From: Curtobacterium sp. MCSS17_007
GTDB taxonomy: Bacteria > Actinomycetota > Actinomycetes > Actinomycetales > Microbacteriaceae
Direction: 5' to 3'
Assembly (NCBI RefSeq): GCF_003234175.2
Contig: NZ_CP126257.1
Location: 1,178,001 to 1,242,000, forward strand
Length of the DNA: 64,000 bases
Every line of letters starts with the position of its first letter. Position 1 is the stretch's first letter. A model generated the notes under the pieces. That model saw nothing but the letters and a program-made list of their open reading frames with translations. It did no database searches and was not told the origin of the DNA. A program made the translations under genes and the position numbers. Positions 1 to 8,708 of the stretch are shown piece after piece.

Positions 1-1187
1 GCCTCTGCGGGGACAGCCGGGAGGTGCGGCTCGGCTCCGGTGGGCACGGTCGCCTCGACGACGGTGCCGGTTCCGGGCGTCGACGTGACGGAGCAGGTCC
101 CACCGGCAAGGGTGAGTCGGTCGCGCAGGCCCCGGAGTCCGTGCCCAGCAGTGGGGCGCGCCGGGTCGAAGCCGACGCCGTCGTCCTCGACGCGCAGGGT
201 GACCTGCGGACCGTCCACCCGCAGGACGACGTGCACCGAGGCGGCGTGGGCGTGCGCGCGGACGTTCGCCAGGGCCTCCTGGCCGGCACGGAGCAGGACC
301 ACCTGGGTGTCGCGGTCGAGTGCGCAGTCGGGTGCGTCGACCGTGACGGGGACACCGGTCTCGCGGGCGAAGCGTTCGCCGAGCCGGTGCAGGGCGGCGC
401 CGAGACCGTCGCTCGCGATGCCGGCGGCGCCCGCGGCGACGAGGGTCCGCGATTCCTCCAGCGCAGCGCGGGCAGAGTCCTCGAGCACGGCGAGCCGGTC
501 GTGCAACCGGTCAGCACGATCCGCCACGAGGTCGGCTCGCGCGCGCTCGGTGAGCATCACGATGCCGGCGAGGTTCTGCGCGACGGTGTCGTGGATCTCG
601 CGCGCCAGCCGTTCGCGTTCGCTCGTGACGCCGGCGGTGCGGTGCGCCTCGGCCAGGCTGTCCTGCGTCGCACGGAGTTCGTCGAGCAGGCGTCGGCGTT
701 CCTCGGCCAGGGTGGCGACCCGTGTCATCCAGATCCCCATCGCACAGGCGCCGACCACGCTGACGGTCTCGATCAGCACCGTGCCCGTCAGCTCGCCGGG
801 CCCGCCGGAGACCTGCAGGCCCGCGGCGCTGAGGAGGCCCACGACGCCGGAGAGCAGCACGGCGTTCCGCACCCGCTCGACCTGGCACCAGACGAGCGGG
901 AAGACGATGCACTGCACGAACGCGGTCGTCGGCGCGACAGCGGGCAGGACGAACGCGACCACGAGGGCGACGGGCAGGAACGCGGCCGCCGCCCGTCGGG
1001 AGTCGTAGCCGCGCCAGCCGTACGCCGCGTAGGCCAGGACGAACGCCGCGAGGGCGAGGTGGGCGGGCCAGCGGGTCGACCAGGGTGACCAGCCGAAGGT
1101 CGCGATGACGGCGGTGAGGACGACCGTCGCCGCGAAGAACGCGTGCAGCCAGGCGTTCCGGCTCGCGGTGATCGGGGTGTCGTCCAT
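1..1187 (-). CDS. Sensor histidine kinase, NarL/HisKA_3 type (3' end cut)
   Basis: Two-component sensor kinase truncated by the left window edge; the frame is open from the ATG at 1187 to base 1, about 395 residues. The first ~150 residues are strongly hydrophobic (several membrane segments) with no separate sensor domain. The HisKA_3 dimerisation helix follows, with the phospho-acceptor in REIHDTVAQN (His about residue 199). The C-terminal HATPase part shows DDGVGFDP and GHGLRGLRDR. In this family the gene is normally followed by a LuxR-type response regulator, which would lie off the edge. It sits upstream of an ABC-2 exporter on the same strand only in the sense of map order: the exporter genes precede it in transcription, 53 bp away, so they may share regulation. 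Long plus-strand frames here are antisense noise. Confidence 0.88.
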   Translation of the reverse strand, partial: MDDTPITASRNAWLHAFFAATVVLTAVIATFGWSPWSTRWPAHLALAAFVLAYAAYGWRGYDSRRAAAAFLPVALVVAFVLPAVAPTTAFVQCIVFPLVWCQVERVRNAVLLSGVVGLLSAAGLQVSGGPGELTGTVLIETVSVVGACAMGIWMTRVATLAEERRRLLDELRATQDSLAEAHRTAGVTSERERLAREIHDTVAQNLAGIVMLTERARADLVADRADRLHDRLAVLEDSARAALEESRTLVAAGAAGIASDGLGAALHRLGERFARETGVPVTVDAPDCALDRDTQVVLLRAGQEALANVRAHAHAASVHVVLRVDGPQVTLRVEDDGVGFDPARPTAGHGLRGLRDRLTLAGGTCSVTSTPGTGTVVEATVPTGAEPHLPAVPAE

Positions 1188-1240
1188 GCCATCAGCATCC
1201 CATCGACTCGAGACCGTGTGGGCGTTGTCCACAGGCACGC

Positions 1241-2056
1241 TCAGGAGTCCCGGCGGTTCCACCGGAAGGTCAGCAGGCACGCGACAGTGCCGAGGACCAG
1301 CCATGCTGCCAGGACGAGGGTTCCGAGACCGAGGTGCCACGCGCCTCCCGGCTCGGCGGACGCGAACGCGTCCGGCAGGAACACGGAGCGCATGCCCGAC
1401 GCCATCCAGCGCAGCGGGAAGACGCCTGCCACCGTCTGCAACCAGTCGGGCAGCTGTGTGAAGGGGAGGTACACACCGGAGATGAACTGCAGGACCAGCA
1501 CGACGGGGACGATCGTGGCGGTGGCACGGCGACCCTCGCGGGGGAGCGCCGAGATCGCGATGCCGAGGACGCTCGCGGTCGCGACACCGAGCAGCATGAT
1601 GCCGGCGAAGCGTGCCCACGCTCCGCCGTCGGTCGGCAGGTCGACGCCGAACACCACGCTCGCCACGACGAGGAGCAGCGCGGTCTGCACGATCGACGTG
1701 ACGAGGACCATGCCGATCTTGCCGACGAAGTAGCTCGCGACCGGCAGCGGCGTACCGCCGAGCCGCTTGAGCGTGCCGTCGCTGCGTTCGCCGGCGATGT
1801 CGACACCGAGTGCCTGGGTGCCGGAGAGCAGGAACCCGGTGGCGACGAGTCCGGGCAGGTAGTACGTGGCGTAGTCGACGCTGACGCCCGGGCCCGCCTG
1901 GATGTCGGCGGCGCTGCTGAAGGCGACCGAGAACAGCGCGAGCATGACGATCGGGAAGAGGAAGGTGAAGAAGACCGAGTCGGGTGCGCGGAAGTACGAC
2001 CGGAGCTCGTACGCGATGCGGTGGGCGCCGAGGCGGATGGTGTTCGCGGGGTTCAT
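1241..2056 (-). CDS. ABC-2 type transporter permease
   Basis: Membrane half of an ATP-driven exporter, 271 residues. The N-terminus (YELRSYFRAPDSVFFTF) and about six hydrophobic segments match the ABC-2 permease family used by drug and lipid exporters. The chosen ATG at 2056 overlaps the TGA of the upstream ATPase gene in an ATGA arrangement, so the two are translationally coupled and form one exporter. Substrate cannot be read from the sequence; the neighbouring sensor kinase suggests an envelope-stress or antibiotic-sensing context. Confidence 0.9.
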   Translation of the reverse strand: MNPANTIRLGAHRIAYELRSYFRAPDSVFFTFLFPIVMLALFSVAFSSAADIQAGPGVSVDYATYYLPGLVATGFLLSGTQALGVDIAGERSDGTLKRLGGTPLPVASYFVGKIGMVLVTSIVQTALLLVVASVVFGVDLPTDGGAWARFAGIMLLGVATASVLGIAISALPREGRRATATIVPVVLVLQFISGVYLPFTQLPDWLQTVAGVFPLRWMASGMRSVFLPDAFASAEPGGAWHLGLGTLVLAAWLVLGTVACLLTFRWNRRDS

Positions 2057-2898
2057 GCTGCGTGCTCCGAGATCATGGCGAGGTAGACGTCCTCGAGCGA
2101 GGGGCGGACGACCTCGAGCGCGTGCATCGGGGTCGTCGTGCTCCGGACGAGGGTCGTCGGGTCGGTCGTGCGGTGCTCGTGCGACGCACCGGTGTCGTCC
2201 TGCCACCGGACGATCGGTGTGCGTGCGTCCTGCCCGCCGATCGCGTCGATCGGCGCGACGTCGAGCAGTCGGCCGCCAGCGAGCACGGCAGCGCGGTCGG
2301 CGAGGTGCACGGCCTCGTCGAGGTAGTGCGTGGTGAGCAGGACGGTGGTGCCCTCGTCACGGACGCTGCGGATCAGCTGCCAGAACTGCCGACGGGCCTC
2401 GGGGTCGAAGCCGGTGGTCGGCTCGTCGAGGAACAGGACCTCGGGCCGGCCGATGATCCCGAGGCCGACGTCGACGCGGCGGCGCTGGCCCCCGGAGAGG
2501 CGGCTGATGCGCGTGTTCCGCTGTGCGTCGAGGCCGGTGGCGGCGAGCAGCTCGTCGACCGGTCGGCTGCGCGGGTACAGGGTGCGGAAGTGCCGCAGCT
2601 GTTCGGCGACGGTGACGTTCGGGGACTCGCCGCTGGTCTGTAGGACGATGCCGACGCGGCCGTTGTGGTTGCGGCTGGCGTGCGCCGGGTCGCGCCCGAG
2701 GACGCTGACCTCGCCGCCGGTGCGGGAGCGGAACCCCTCGAGGATCTCGACCGTGGTGGACTTGCCCGCGCCATTCGGCCCGAGCAGGGCGAACGTCTCG
2801 CCGGCCTCGATCGTGAAGGAGACGTCGTCGACGGCCCGCTTGCCGCCGGGGTACTGCTTCGTGAGGTGCTCGACCGTGACGGCCGGTGTGGTGGACAT
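2053..2898 (-). CDS. ABC exporter ATP-binding protein (DrrA-like)
   Basis: Nucleotide-binding subunit of the exporter, 281 residues. Walker A GPNGAGKST, signature LSGGQRRRVD and Walker B VLFLDEPTTGFD are all intact, and the long C-terminal extension after the ABC core is typical of DrrA-like subunits that pair with an ABC-2 permease. Start at ATG 2898 was chosen because upstream in-frame sequence runs through the intergenic palindrome. A GAGGCT hexamer six bases before the ATG and the absence of a clear Shine-Dalgarno sequence suggest a leaderless transcript. Confidence 0.92.
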   Translation of the reverse strand: MSTTPAVTVEHLTKQYPGGKRAVDDVSFTIEAGETFALLGPNGAGKSTTVEILEGFRSRTGGEVSVLGRDPAHASRNHNGRVGIVLQTSGESPNVTVAEQLRHFRTLYPRSRPVDELLAATGLDAQRNTRISRLSGGQRRRVDVGLGIIGRPEVLFLDEPTTGFDPEARRQFWQLIRSVRDEGTTVLLTTHYLDEAVHLADRAAVLAGGRLLDVAPIDAIGGQDARTPIVRWQDDTGASHEHRTTDPTTLVRSTTTPMHALEVVRPSLEDVYLAMISEHAA

Positions 2899-3004
2899 GG
2901 GTCCAGCCTCGCGGGGGTGCCGACCCGAGCGGATCGGAGGGGCGGGCAGAGGTGCATCCTCCGATCGGAGGATGCCGCGCCGGCCCGGTTCAGGCAGCGG
3001 CGGG

Positions 3005-3048
3005 CGGACGGGAGGCGCGGGGCGGGCTGGTGCCGCGCCTCCCGTCCG
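3005..3048. repeat. Intergenic palindromic repeat, copy 1
   Basis: Two perfect 16-base complementary arms (3005-3020 and 3033-3048, arm core GGACGGGAGGCGCGG) separated by 12 bases. It lies just after the UvrA-like gene and may serve as its terminator. Related to the copies at 5580, 8651 and 12125. Confidence 0.85.
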
Positions 3049-3056
3049 ACGTGTGG

Positions 3057-5492
3057 TCAGGACCCGAGTGCTGCCCGCAGGTAGGGCGCGGTCCGGCTCG
3101 CGGCGACCGCCGCGACCTCGCTCGGGGTGCCCGAGGCCACGACCCGGCCACCTTCGTCGCCACCGCCCGGGCCCATGTCGATGACGTGGTCCGCCTGCGC
3201 CGCCACGGTCATCACGTGCTCGACCACGACGACGGTGTTCCCCGCGTCGGTGAGCCGCTGGAGCTGCGCGGTGAGGAGCTCGACGTCCGCCGGGTGCAGG
3301 CCCGTGGTCGGCTCGTCGAGCAGGTAGAGCGTGTGGCCGGTCCGTGCGCGTTGGAGCTCGGTGGCGAGCTTGATGCGCTGTGCCTCGCCGCCGGACAGTT
3401 CCGGCGCGGGCTGCCCGAGTCGGAGGTAGCCGAGACCGACGCTCCGCAGGGCGTCGAGGGCGCGGGCGGCGGCGGGCAGGTCGGTGAGGGCGTCCGATGC
3501 CTGGTCGACGGTCATGTCGAGGACGTCCGCGATGGTGGAGCCGTTCCGCCGGACCTCGAGCGTCTCGGCGTTGTACCGGGCGCCGTGGCACTCCGGGCAC
3601 GGCGCCCAGCTGCCCGGCAGGAACAGGAGCTCGACCGAGACCGAGCCCTCGCCCTGGCAGACCTCGCAGCGGCCGCCCTCGACGTTGAACGAGAACCTGC
3701 CGGCGGTCCAGCCGCGCTCGCGGGCGTCGTCGGTCGCGGCGAAGGCCTGCCGGACGGTGTCGAACATGCCCGTGTAGGTCGCGAGGTTCGACCGGGGCGT
3801 GCGACCGATCGGCTTCTGGTCGACCTCGACCACGCGGGACACGAGCGGGTGCTGCGTCGCGACCGCGGGCAGGACACCGCCGACGAGCGAGGACTTGCCG
3901 GAGCCGGAGACGCCCGTCACGGCGGTCATCACCCCGAGGGGCAGGTCGACGTCGAGCCGGCCGCCGCCCGGGCCCCGCAGGTTGTGCAGCCGGACGTCGC
4001 GGAGCTCGAGCACGCCGACGGGGTCGCGCTGCTCGTGCTGCACGGGCTCGGTCCGTGGCTGAAGGTACCGACGGGTGACGCTCTCCGGGACGTCTGCGAG
4101 CCCTTCGGGCGGCCCGCTGTAGAGCACGCGTCCACCGCCGGACCCGGCACCGGGGCCGACGTCGACGATCCAGTCCGCACGGCGGACGATGTCCATGTCG
4201 TGCTCGACCACGAAGACGCTGTTGCCGCTCGCGCGGAGGTCGTCGAGGACCTGCACGAGGGACTCCGCGTCGGCCGGGTGCAGGCCCGCGCTCGGCTCGT
4301 CGAGGACGTAGACCACGCCGAACAGCCCCGACCGGAGCTGGGTCGCGATCCGCAGACGCTGCGTCTCACCAGGGGAGAGCGTCGGTGTCGCACGGTCGAA
4401 TCCGAGGTAGCCGAGGCCGAGCCCGACGAGCACCTCGACCCGGCCGAGCAGGTCTGCGGCGATCGACTTCGCCACCTCGGAGCGCTCGCCGGACGTCACC
4501 CGGCTCTGCGCGGGCGACGGGTCGGTCAGCGTCGCGGCCGGACGGAGGACCTCGGCGACGTCGGACAGCGGGAGCGCGTTGAAGGCGGCGATGGAGTGCC
4601 CGCCGAACGTCACCGCGAGGGCCGCCCGGGTCAGCCCGGAACCGTGGCAGAGCTGGCACGGGCCGGACTCGACGAAGCGCAGGGCCTTGTTCCGCTGGGT
4701 CTCGCTCTGTGAGTCGGCGAGGGTGTGCAGCGTGTACTGCCGGGCACTCCAGAACCGTCCCTTGTACGGCTTCGCGACGCGGTCGCGCTTCGGGTGGACC
4801 TCGACGACGGGCTGCTCCTCGGTGAAGAGGAGCCAGTCGCGGTCCTCGCGCGGGAGCTCGCGCCACGGCCGGTCGATGTCGTAGCCGAGCACCGCCGTGA
4901 CGTCGCGGAGGTTCTTGCCCTGCCAGGCACCGGGCCAGGCGGTGATCGCGCCCTCGCGGATCGACAGCGACGGGTCGTGCACCGCCGAGGCCTCGGTCAC
5001 CTCGTGCGCCGTGCCGAGACCGTGGCACCGGGGGCACGCACCGACCGCGGTGTTCGGCGAGAACGAGTCTGAATACAGCTGCTCGGCACCCGCGGGATAG
5101 GTGCCGGCGCGCGAGTAGAGCATGCGCACCGAGTTGCTCAGCGTCGTGAGCGTGCCGACGGTCGAGCGGGTGCTCGGGGCTCCTCGGCGCTGCTGCAGGG
5201 CGACGGCCGGGGGCAGCCCCGTGATCTCGTCGACGTGCGGTGTGCTGCCCTGCGCGATGAGCCGCCGGGCGTACGGGGCGACGGACTCGAGGAACCGCCG
5301 CTGTGCCTCGGCGAACACCGTGCCGAAGGCCAGGCTCGACTTGCCGGAGCCGGAGACGCCCGTGAAGGCGACGATGCGGTCGCGGGGGATGTCGACGTCG
5401 ACGTCCTGCAGGTTGTGCTCGCGGGCACCGCGGACGCGGATGAACCCGTCGGACGACGGTGACTGGTCGGCAGGGTGGTGCGGGGCGGGCAT
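3057..5492 (-). CDS. UvrA-like ABC ATPase, short paralogue
   Basis: Excinuclease ABC subunit A family protein, 811 residues against about 950 for housekeeping UvrA. Both ABC modules are present: Walker A VSGSGKSSLAF near residue 40 and VSGSGKSSLVGG in the second half, with signatures LSPGETQRLR and LSGGEAQRIK. Paired cysteine motifs (CPRCHG, CQLCHG, CEVCQG, CPECHG) indicate zinc-binding modules. The shorter length suggests the paralogue class that lacks part of the UvrB-interacting region and is often linked to drug or DNA-intercalator tolerance rather than core repair; which of these applies is not decidable here. Start at ATG 5492; a TACGCT hexamer ends seven bases upstream, consistent with leaderless expression. 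Confidence 0.9.
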   Translation of the reverse strand: MPAPHHPADQSPSSDGFIRVRGAREHNLQDVDVDIPRDRIVAFTGVSGSGKSSLAFGTVFAEAQRRFLESVAPYARRLIAQGSTPHVDEITGLPPAVALQQRRGAPSTRSTVGTLTTLSNSVRMLYSRAGTYPAGAEQLYSDSFSPNTAVGACPRCHGLGTAHEVTEASAVHDPSLSIREGAITAWPGAWQGKNLRDVTAVLGYDIDRPWRELPREDRDWLLFTEEQPVVEVHPKRDRVAKPYKGRFWSARQYTLHTLADSQSETQRNKALRFVESGPCQLCHGSGLTRAALAVTFGGHSIAAFNALPLSDVAEVLRPAATLTDPSPAQSRVTSGERSEVAKSIAADLLGRVEVLVGLGLGYLGFDRATPTLSPGETQRLRIATQLRSGLFGVVYVLDEPSAGLHPADAESLVQVLDDLRASGNSVFVVEHDMDIVRRADWIVDVGPGAGSGGGRVLYSGPPEGLADVPESVTRRYLQPRTEPVQHEQRDPVGVLELRDVRLHNLRGPGGGRLDVDLPLGVMTAVTGVSGSGKSSLVGGVLPAVATQHPLVSRVVEVDQKPIGRTPRSNLATYTGMFDTVRQAFAATDDARERGWTAGRFSFNVEGGRCEVCQGEGSVSVELLFLPGSWAPCPECHGARYNAETLEVRRNGSTIADVLDMTVDQASDALTDLPAAARALDALRSVGLGYLRLGQPAPELSGGEAQRIKLATELQRARTGHTLYLLDEPTTGLHPADVELLTAQLQRLTDAGNTVVVVEHVMTVAAQADHVIDMGPGGGDEGGRVVASGTPSEVAAVAASRTAPYLRAALGS

Positions 5493-5499
5493 TCGTTCG

Positions 5500-5505
5500 A
5501 GCGTA
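5500..5505 (-). promoter_or_regulatory. Leaderless -10 hexamer of the uvrA-like gene
   Basis: TACGCT on the minus strand, ending seven bases before the ATG at 5492, with no Shine-Dalgarno sequence between them. Supports the chosen start. Confidence 0.5.
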
Positions 5506-5579
5506 GGCGGAACCGTCGAGCGCCGTTCCGGACCGCTCGCGCGGGCCCCGGCGGGCAGGCTGCGGTGGTGACCGGCAGA

Positions 5580-5672
5580 CGGACGGGAGGCACGGGGCGG
5601 GCTGGCAACGCGCCTCCCGTCCGGAGCGTGCGGACGGGACGCGCGTGATGGGCTGGCACCGTGCCTACCCCC
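5580..5672. repeat. Intergenic palindromic repeat, copy 2 plus a degenerate half copy
   Basis: Arms CGGACGGGAGGC (5580-5591) and GCCTCCCGTCCG (5612-5623) pair perfectly; a worn second copy follows at 5631-5672 (CGGACGGGAC followed by GGCTGGCACCG). It lies upstream of the UvrA-like gene in the 740-base stretch before the next clear gene. Confidence 0.75.
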
Positions 5673-5721
5673 GGCCGGCGGTCGGTACGGTTCGGATGCG
5701 GGAAGGCGGCGAACGGGGCGG

Positions 5722-6034
5722 CGTGAGCGAAGGGTAATCGACGACGTCGCGTGGTCGCCGCCTCGGCGGCGACACGGCGCCCTGTGGATCGCGACGTGTG
5801 GGCTGCTGCTGCAGGCCGGGTGGATCGGCGTGGTGATCTTCCTGCTCTGGGGTGACTTCGGCCTCGAGCCGGCGAACGTCGCTCGCGCTGCAGGCGACGC
5901 AGTACGTGGTGATCGCGCTCGCAACCGTCGGCGGGCCGGCGGTCGGTGCGATCGTGATGCTCCTGCGGCGTCGCCGGGACCGATCGGTCACCCTCGTCGG
6001 ACCGATCGCGTGCATCGTGATCGCCGTCGTCTGA
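5722..6034 (+). pseudogene. Broken small membrane protein gene
   Basis: Two hydrophobic half-proteins lie in adjacent frames: the first reads GALWIATCGLLLQAGWIGVV and continues to about 5890, the second resumes one frame over at about 5885 (LALQATQYVVIALATVGG) and ends at a stop at 6034. A third possible upstream frame starts with the ATG at 5696 and stops at 5737. Joined, they resemble a roughly 100-residue protein with two to three membrane segments. No single frame has a plausible start and both segments, so I read it as a frameshifted remnant. It could instead be sequence error. Nothing else is visible between the repeat at 5580-5672 and 6236. Confidence 0.35.
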
Positions 6035-6236
6035 GTCGGGACGACCGGGGAGGTGACGGTCGGCGCGGTGCACTCGCGGATCGGAGCCGGAGCTAAGGGA
6101 GACGTTGCCGGCTCGACGCTGCTGCCCCAACTCGGTTCACGATGCCCCGGACGGCAGTCGGTCGCCCAGTCGGGCAACATTGATTTCCACCCTTCTGAGG
6201 TCCCAGCAGAAAGTCGGATCGTGCAATAATCCAGCT

Positions 6237-6506
6237 GTGGACCTTCTTGTCGGAATGTTGGGCGTTGCCGCCGCGGTCGGAATTCCCATCCTCCTGCATC
6301 GCGCTAGTCACCCGAAGCGCGAGCTCCGGTATTCTATTGTTCAGGTGGACCGAACGGCAGGAACATGGCGCGTCCTCGTCTGGTCTGCTGCCCGAGCTGA
6401 CATCCCCTCAGCCCTCTACGACTCCGATCTGCCGATTGTATTCCGGTTCGATCCGCCGGTCTCGGCGGGTGCAGTCCGAACAAATCTCGCGGGGACTCCG
6501 CAGTGA
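6237..6506 (+). CDS. Membrane-anchored hypothetical protein, N-terminal part
   Basis: 89 residues from GTG 6237 (hexamer AATAAT ends six bases upstream; no Shine-Dalgarno). The first ~20 residues form one membrane helix (GMLGVAAAVGIPILL), followed by a soluble stretch. The TGA at 6504-6506 is directly in frame with the next ORF at 6525, so this is probably the first half of one ~222-residue protein. Base composition is less GC-rich than the neighbours, suggesting acquisition. Family not recognised. Confidence 0.5.
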   Translation: MDLLVGMLGVAAAVGIPILLHRASHPKRELRYSIVQVDRTAGTWRVLVWSAARADIPSALYDSDLPIVFRFDPPVSAGAVRTNLAGTPQ

Positions 6507-6524
6507 AGAGATGGGAATCTAGAG

Positions 6525-6905
6525 ATGCAGCCAAGACTCCTGCATGCAGATTTCTTCGCTACGGCCGATTTCTACGCCAGTAGTCCATTCGATGTCAACG
6601 TTGAACGGAACCTCATCGATGTCCCCATAGTCGAGGATCGTTCCCTTGCGGCCACGCCGCAGCAGAACCAAGTCCGTGCGATCGAACGATCGAAAGCGCG
6701 AGCGCGGCTTACTCTTCGCTTTCTTAGTGTCTCGACCTTAATTGCCGGTGCGACGCTTTTCATCGTCGGCATCGGTTTGAGCATAGGGGGCGTGGAACCA
6801 GTAGGAACAGCGCTCGGAGGAGTCAGCCTGATTTTGATTCCCGCGGGAACAGTCATGATAGTGATTGACGCGATCCGAAGGGTCGCCAGAAAGCGGCGAA
6901 GGTAG
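6525..6905 (+). CDS. Hypothetical membrane protein, C-terminal part
   Basis: 126 residues; soluble N-terminal half, then two membrane helices (STLIAGATLFIVGIGLSI and the segment after it) and a basic tail RRVARKRRR. It is in the same frame as the upstream ORF, separated only by one stop codon and five sense codons. Either translation restarts at ATG 6525 or a Trp codon has mutated to TGA. Function unknown; lower GC than the flanking backbone. Confidence 0.5.
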   Translation: MQPRLLHADFFATADFYASSPFDVNVERNLIDVPIVEDRSLAATPQQNQVRAIERSKARARLTLRFLSVSTLIAGATLFIVGIGLSIGGVEPVGTALGGVSLILIPAGTVMIVIDAIRRVARKRRR

Positions 6906-7010
6906 AACGAAATGGTGGAGCGGTAGGGCCTCGCAGCCTTTGCGAGCAGTCAGCGCTAGCTTTCGCAGGGCAGAGCTGGCGGAGAACGCTGAGTCGCTGA
7001 AACGGCTCGT

Positions 7011-7544
7011 TCACTCGCAGCCGACTCCGTCGCCGTCGCGGTCGAGCTTCCGGGAGTAGCCCAGATCACCGACGCGGACCGGTGCCGCGCTGGCCGCGCG
7101 AGCGGCATCGCAGTTCGCGAAGAAGGTGGGGGCGGCGGCTGCGGCCGCTCGGGCTTGCGCGTCGGCAGCGGCCTGTGCGGCGGCGGCGGCGGCAGCGGCC
7201 TGCGCGGCGGCCTGTGCGTCGGCAGCGGCCTGGGCGGCGGCCGCGTCTGCGGCAGCCTGTGCTGCGGCTTCCTCGGCGGCTTTCTTCGCTGCTGCCTCTT
7301 CCGCGGCCTTCTTCGCAACCTCCTCGGCTGCGGCCTGCTCTTCGGCGACCTTCCATGCAGCGGCCTCGTCGGCGGCCTTCTGTGCCGCGGCCTCTCGAGC
7401 CGCCTCGGCGGCGGCGCTCGCTGTCGAGGTGGCGGAGGGCTGTGCGGCGTCAGCCAGGAGCGCCGGAGCATCGCTCGCGGTACCAGAGCTGCATGCGCTG
7501 AGCGTGAGGACGAGGGCGAGCGCGCTCGCGACGCCGCGCAGCAC
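7011..7544 (-). CDS. Lipoprotein with Ala-rich coiled coil and Excalibur domain
   Basis: 177 residues. The GTG at 7544 is chosen because GAGGAGG (revcomp of 7553-7559) sits eight bases upstream and the following residues form a lipoprotein signal with lipobox LSAC. The middle ~100 residues are an Ala/Glu/Lys-rich repeat (AAEEAAAKKAAEEAAAQ) likely to be a long helix or coiled coil. The C-terminal ~37 residues are an Excalibur calcium-binding domain: FFANCDAA, then the DRDGDGVGCE loop with two cysteines. The protein is probably anchored outside the membrane with the helix as spacer into the wall. Excalibur domains are common on secreted nucleases and wall proteins, but no enzyme domain is present here. 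Confidence 0.88.
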   Translation of the reverse strand: MLRGVASALALVLTLSACSSGTASDAPALLADAAQPSATSTASAAAEAAREAAAQKAADEAAAWKVAEEQAAAEEVAKKAAEEAAAKKAAEEAAAQAAADAAAAQAAADAQAAAQAAAAAAAAQAAADAQARAAAAAAPTFFANCDAARAASAAPVRVGDLGYSRKLDRDGDGVGCE

Positions 7545-7693
7545 TACTTTGTCCTCCTCGTTCCGCCGGCGGAACCGGCACATCCTCATCTTCTCGGCGG
7601 TGCGCGGCGAAGCGGTAGGACCCGTTCAGGGGTGTGGCCCCAGCCAGAAGCTCCGCTGAGTCTCCGGGCTGGACGGCGGGTAAACCAGAGGGC

Positions 7694-8626
7694 ATGAAGG
7701 TCGTCGGAGTCGAAACGTTCGGAGGGCCCGAGGCCCTCGCCGTCCACGAGGTCCCGGAGCCGCACGCCGGCCCCGGCAGCGTCCGCATCCGGGTGCAGGC
7801 GTTCGCCGTGAATCCCACCGACACCGGGGTCCGCGAGGGGCAGCGGGACTCGTCCGAGGCGTCGCCGCCGTACGTGCCCGGCATGGACGCCGCCGGGGTG
7901 ATCGACGAGGTCGCACCCGACGTGACGGACTGGCAGGTCGGCGACCAGGTCATGGCGATGGCCCTGCCACTGTCGGAGCACGGCGGCGCCTACGCGGAAC
8001 ACCTCGTCGCACCGGTCGGGTCGTTCACGCGGATCCCGGCGGGCCTGTCGATCGAAGAGGCCGCGACCGTGCCGATGAACGGGCTGACCGCGCTGCAGAT
8101 CCTCGCGCGCGCCGGACTCTCGGAGGGTGACACGCTCGCCGTCACCGGAGCCGCCGGGTTGCTCGGGAACTACGTCGTGCAGCTCGCGAAGCAGCGCGGC
8201 AGCACGGTGATCGCCGACGCTGCGCCGAAGGACGAGGACCTCGTGCGCTCCCTCGGGCCGGACCACATGGTGCGCCGCGGCGACGGGTTCGCGGCAGCCG
8301 TCCGGGGCATCGTGCACGACGGCGTCGACGCGCTCGCCGACGCCGCGGTGCAGCGTGACGAGGTCGTCGACGCCGTGCGAGACGGCGGCTTCTTCGCGGA
8401 CGTCCGGGGCTGGGAGGGCAACGGCGCTCGCGGCATCCGGTTCGAGCGGATCATGGTGTTCTCGGAGTACACGTCGTTCGACCTGCTCGAGGAGCTGCGG
8501 CAGGCGGTGGAGGACGGCGTCCTCACGCCGCGGGTGGCGAAGGTGCTGCCCGCATCGCGGGCCGCGGAGGCGCACGAGCGGCTGGCCGCCGGTGGGACGC
8601 GCGGGCGGTTCGTGCTGACCTGGTGA
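7694..8626 (+). CDS. NADP-dependent zinc-independent oxidoreductase (quinone reductase-like MDR)
   Basis: 310 residues, medium-chain dehydrogenase/reductase family. N-terminal GroES-like domain (EVPEPHAGPGSVRIRVQAF, AVNPTDTGVREG, YVPGMDAAGVID) and a Rossmann domain with AVTGAAGLLGNYVVQLAKQ. The catalytic-zinc cysteine and structural-zinc cysteines of alcohol dehydrogenases are absent, which fits the quinone oxidoreductase branch. The ATG at 7694 follows the sequence AGAGGGC and a TAAACC hexamer seven bases upstream. It converges with DUF4395 across the perfect palindrome at 8651-8700. Substrate unknown. Confidence 0.9.
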   Translation: MKVVGVETFGGPEALAVHEVPEPHAGPGSVRIRVQAFAVNPTDTGVREGQRDSSEASPPYVPGMDAAGVIDEVAPDVTDWQVGDQVMAMALPLSEHGGAYAEHLVAPVGSFTRIPAGLSIEEAATVPMNGLTALQILARAGLSEGDTLAVTGAAGLLGNYVVQLAKQRGSTVIADAAPKDEDLVRSLGPDHMVRRGDGFAAAVRGIVHDGVDALADAAVQRDEVVDAVRDGGFFADVRGWEGNGARGIRFERIMVFSEYTSFDLLEELRQAVEDGVLTPRVAKVLPASRAAEAHERLAAGGTRGRFVLTW

Positions 8627-8650
8627 GTGCGGGTCGCGAACGCGATCCTT

Positions 8651-8700
8651 TGACGGACGGGAGGCGCGGTGCCAGCTGGCACCGCGCCTCCCGTCCGTCA
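8651..8700. repeat. Perfect 50-bp intergenic palindrome, copy 3
   Basis: Bases 8651-8675 are the exact reverse complement of 8676-8700, with the centre at GCCAG|CTGGC and arms carrying the GGACGGGAGGCGCGG core. It is placed between two convergent genes ending at 8626 and 8709, where it can act as a bidirectional terminator. Confidence 0.92.
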
Positions 8701-8708
8701 CACGGCCG

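Noticed and set aside
24..1088. Long plus-strand ORF over the sensor kinase
   Set aside because: Low-complexity Arg/Gly/Asp composition and antisense to a gene with clear kinase motifs; a result of high third-position GC.
2886..4712. 608-codon plus-strand ORF
   Set aside because: Antisense to the UvrA-like gene.
7120..7420. Ala/Glu/Lys codon repeats as a non-coding satellite
   Set aside because: They keep one frame inside a lipoprotein with signal peptide and Excalibur domain, so they are coding.
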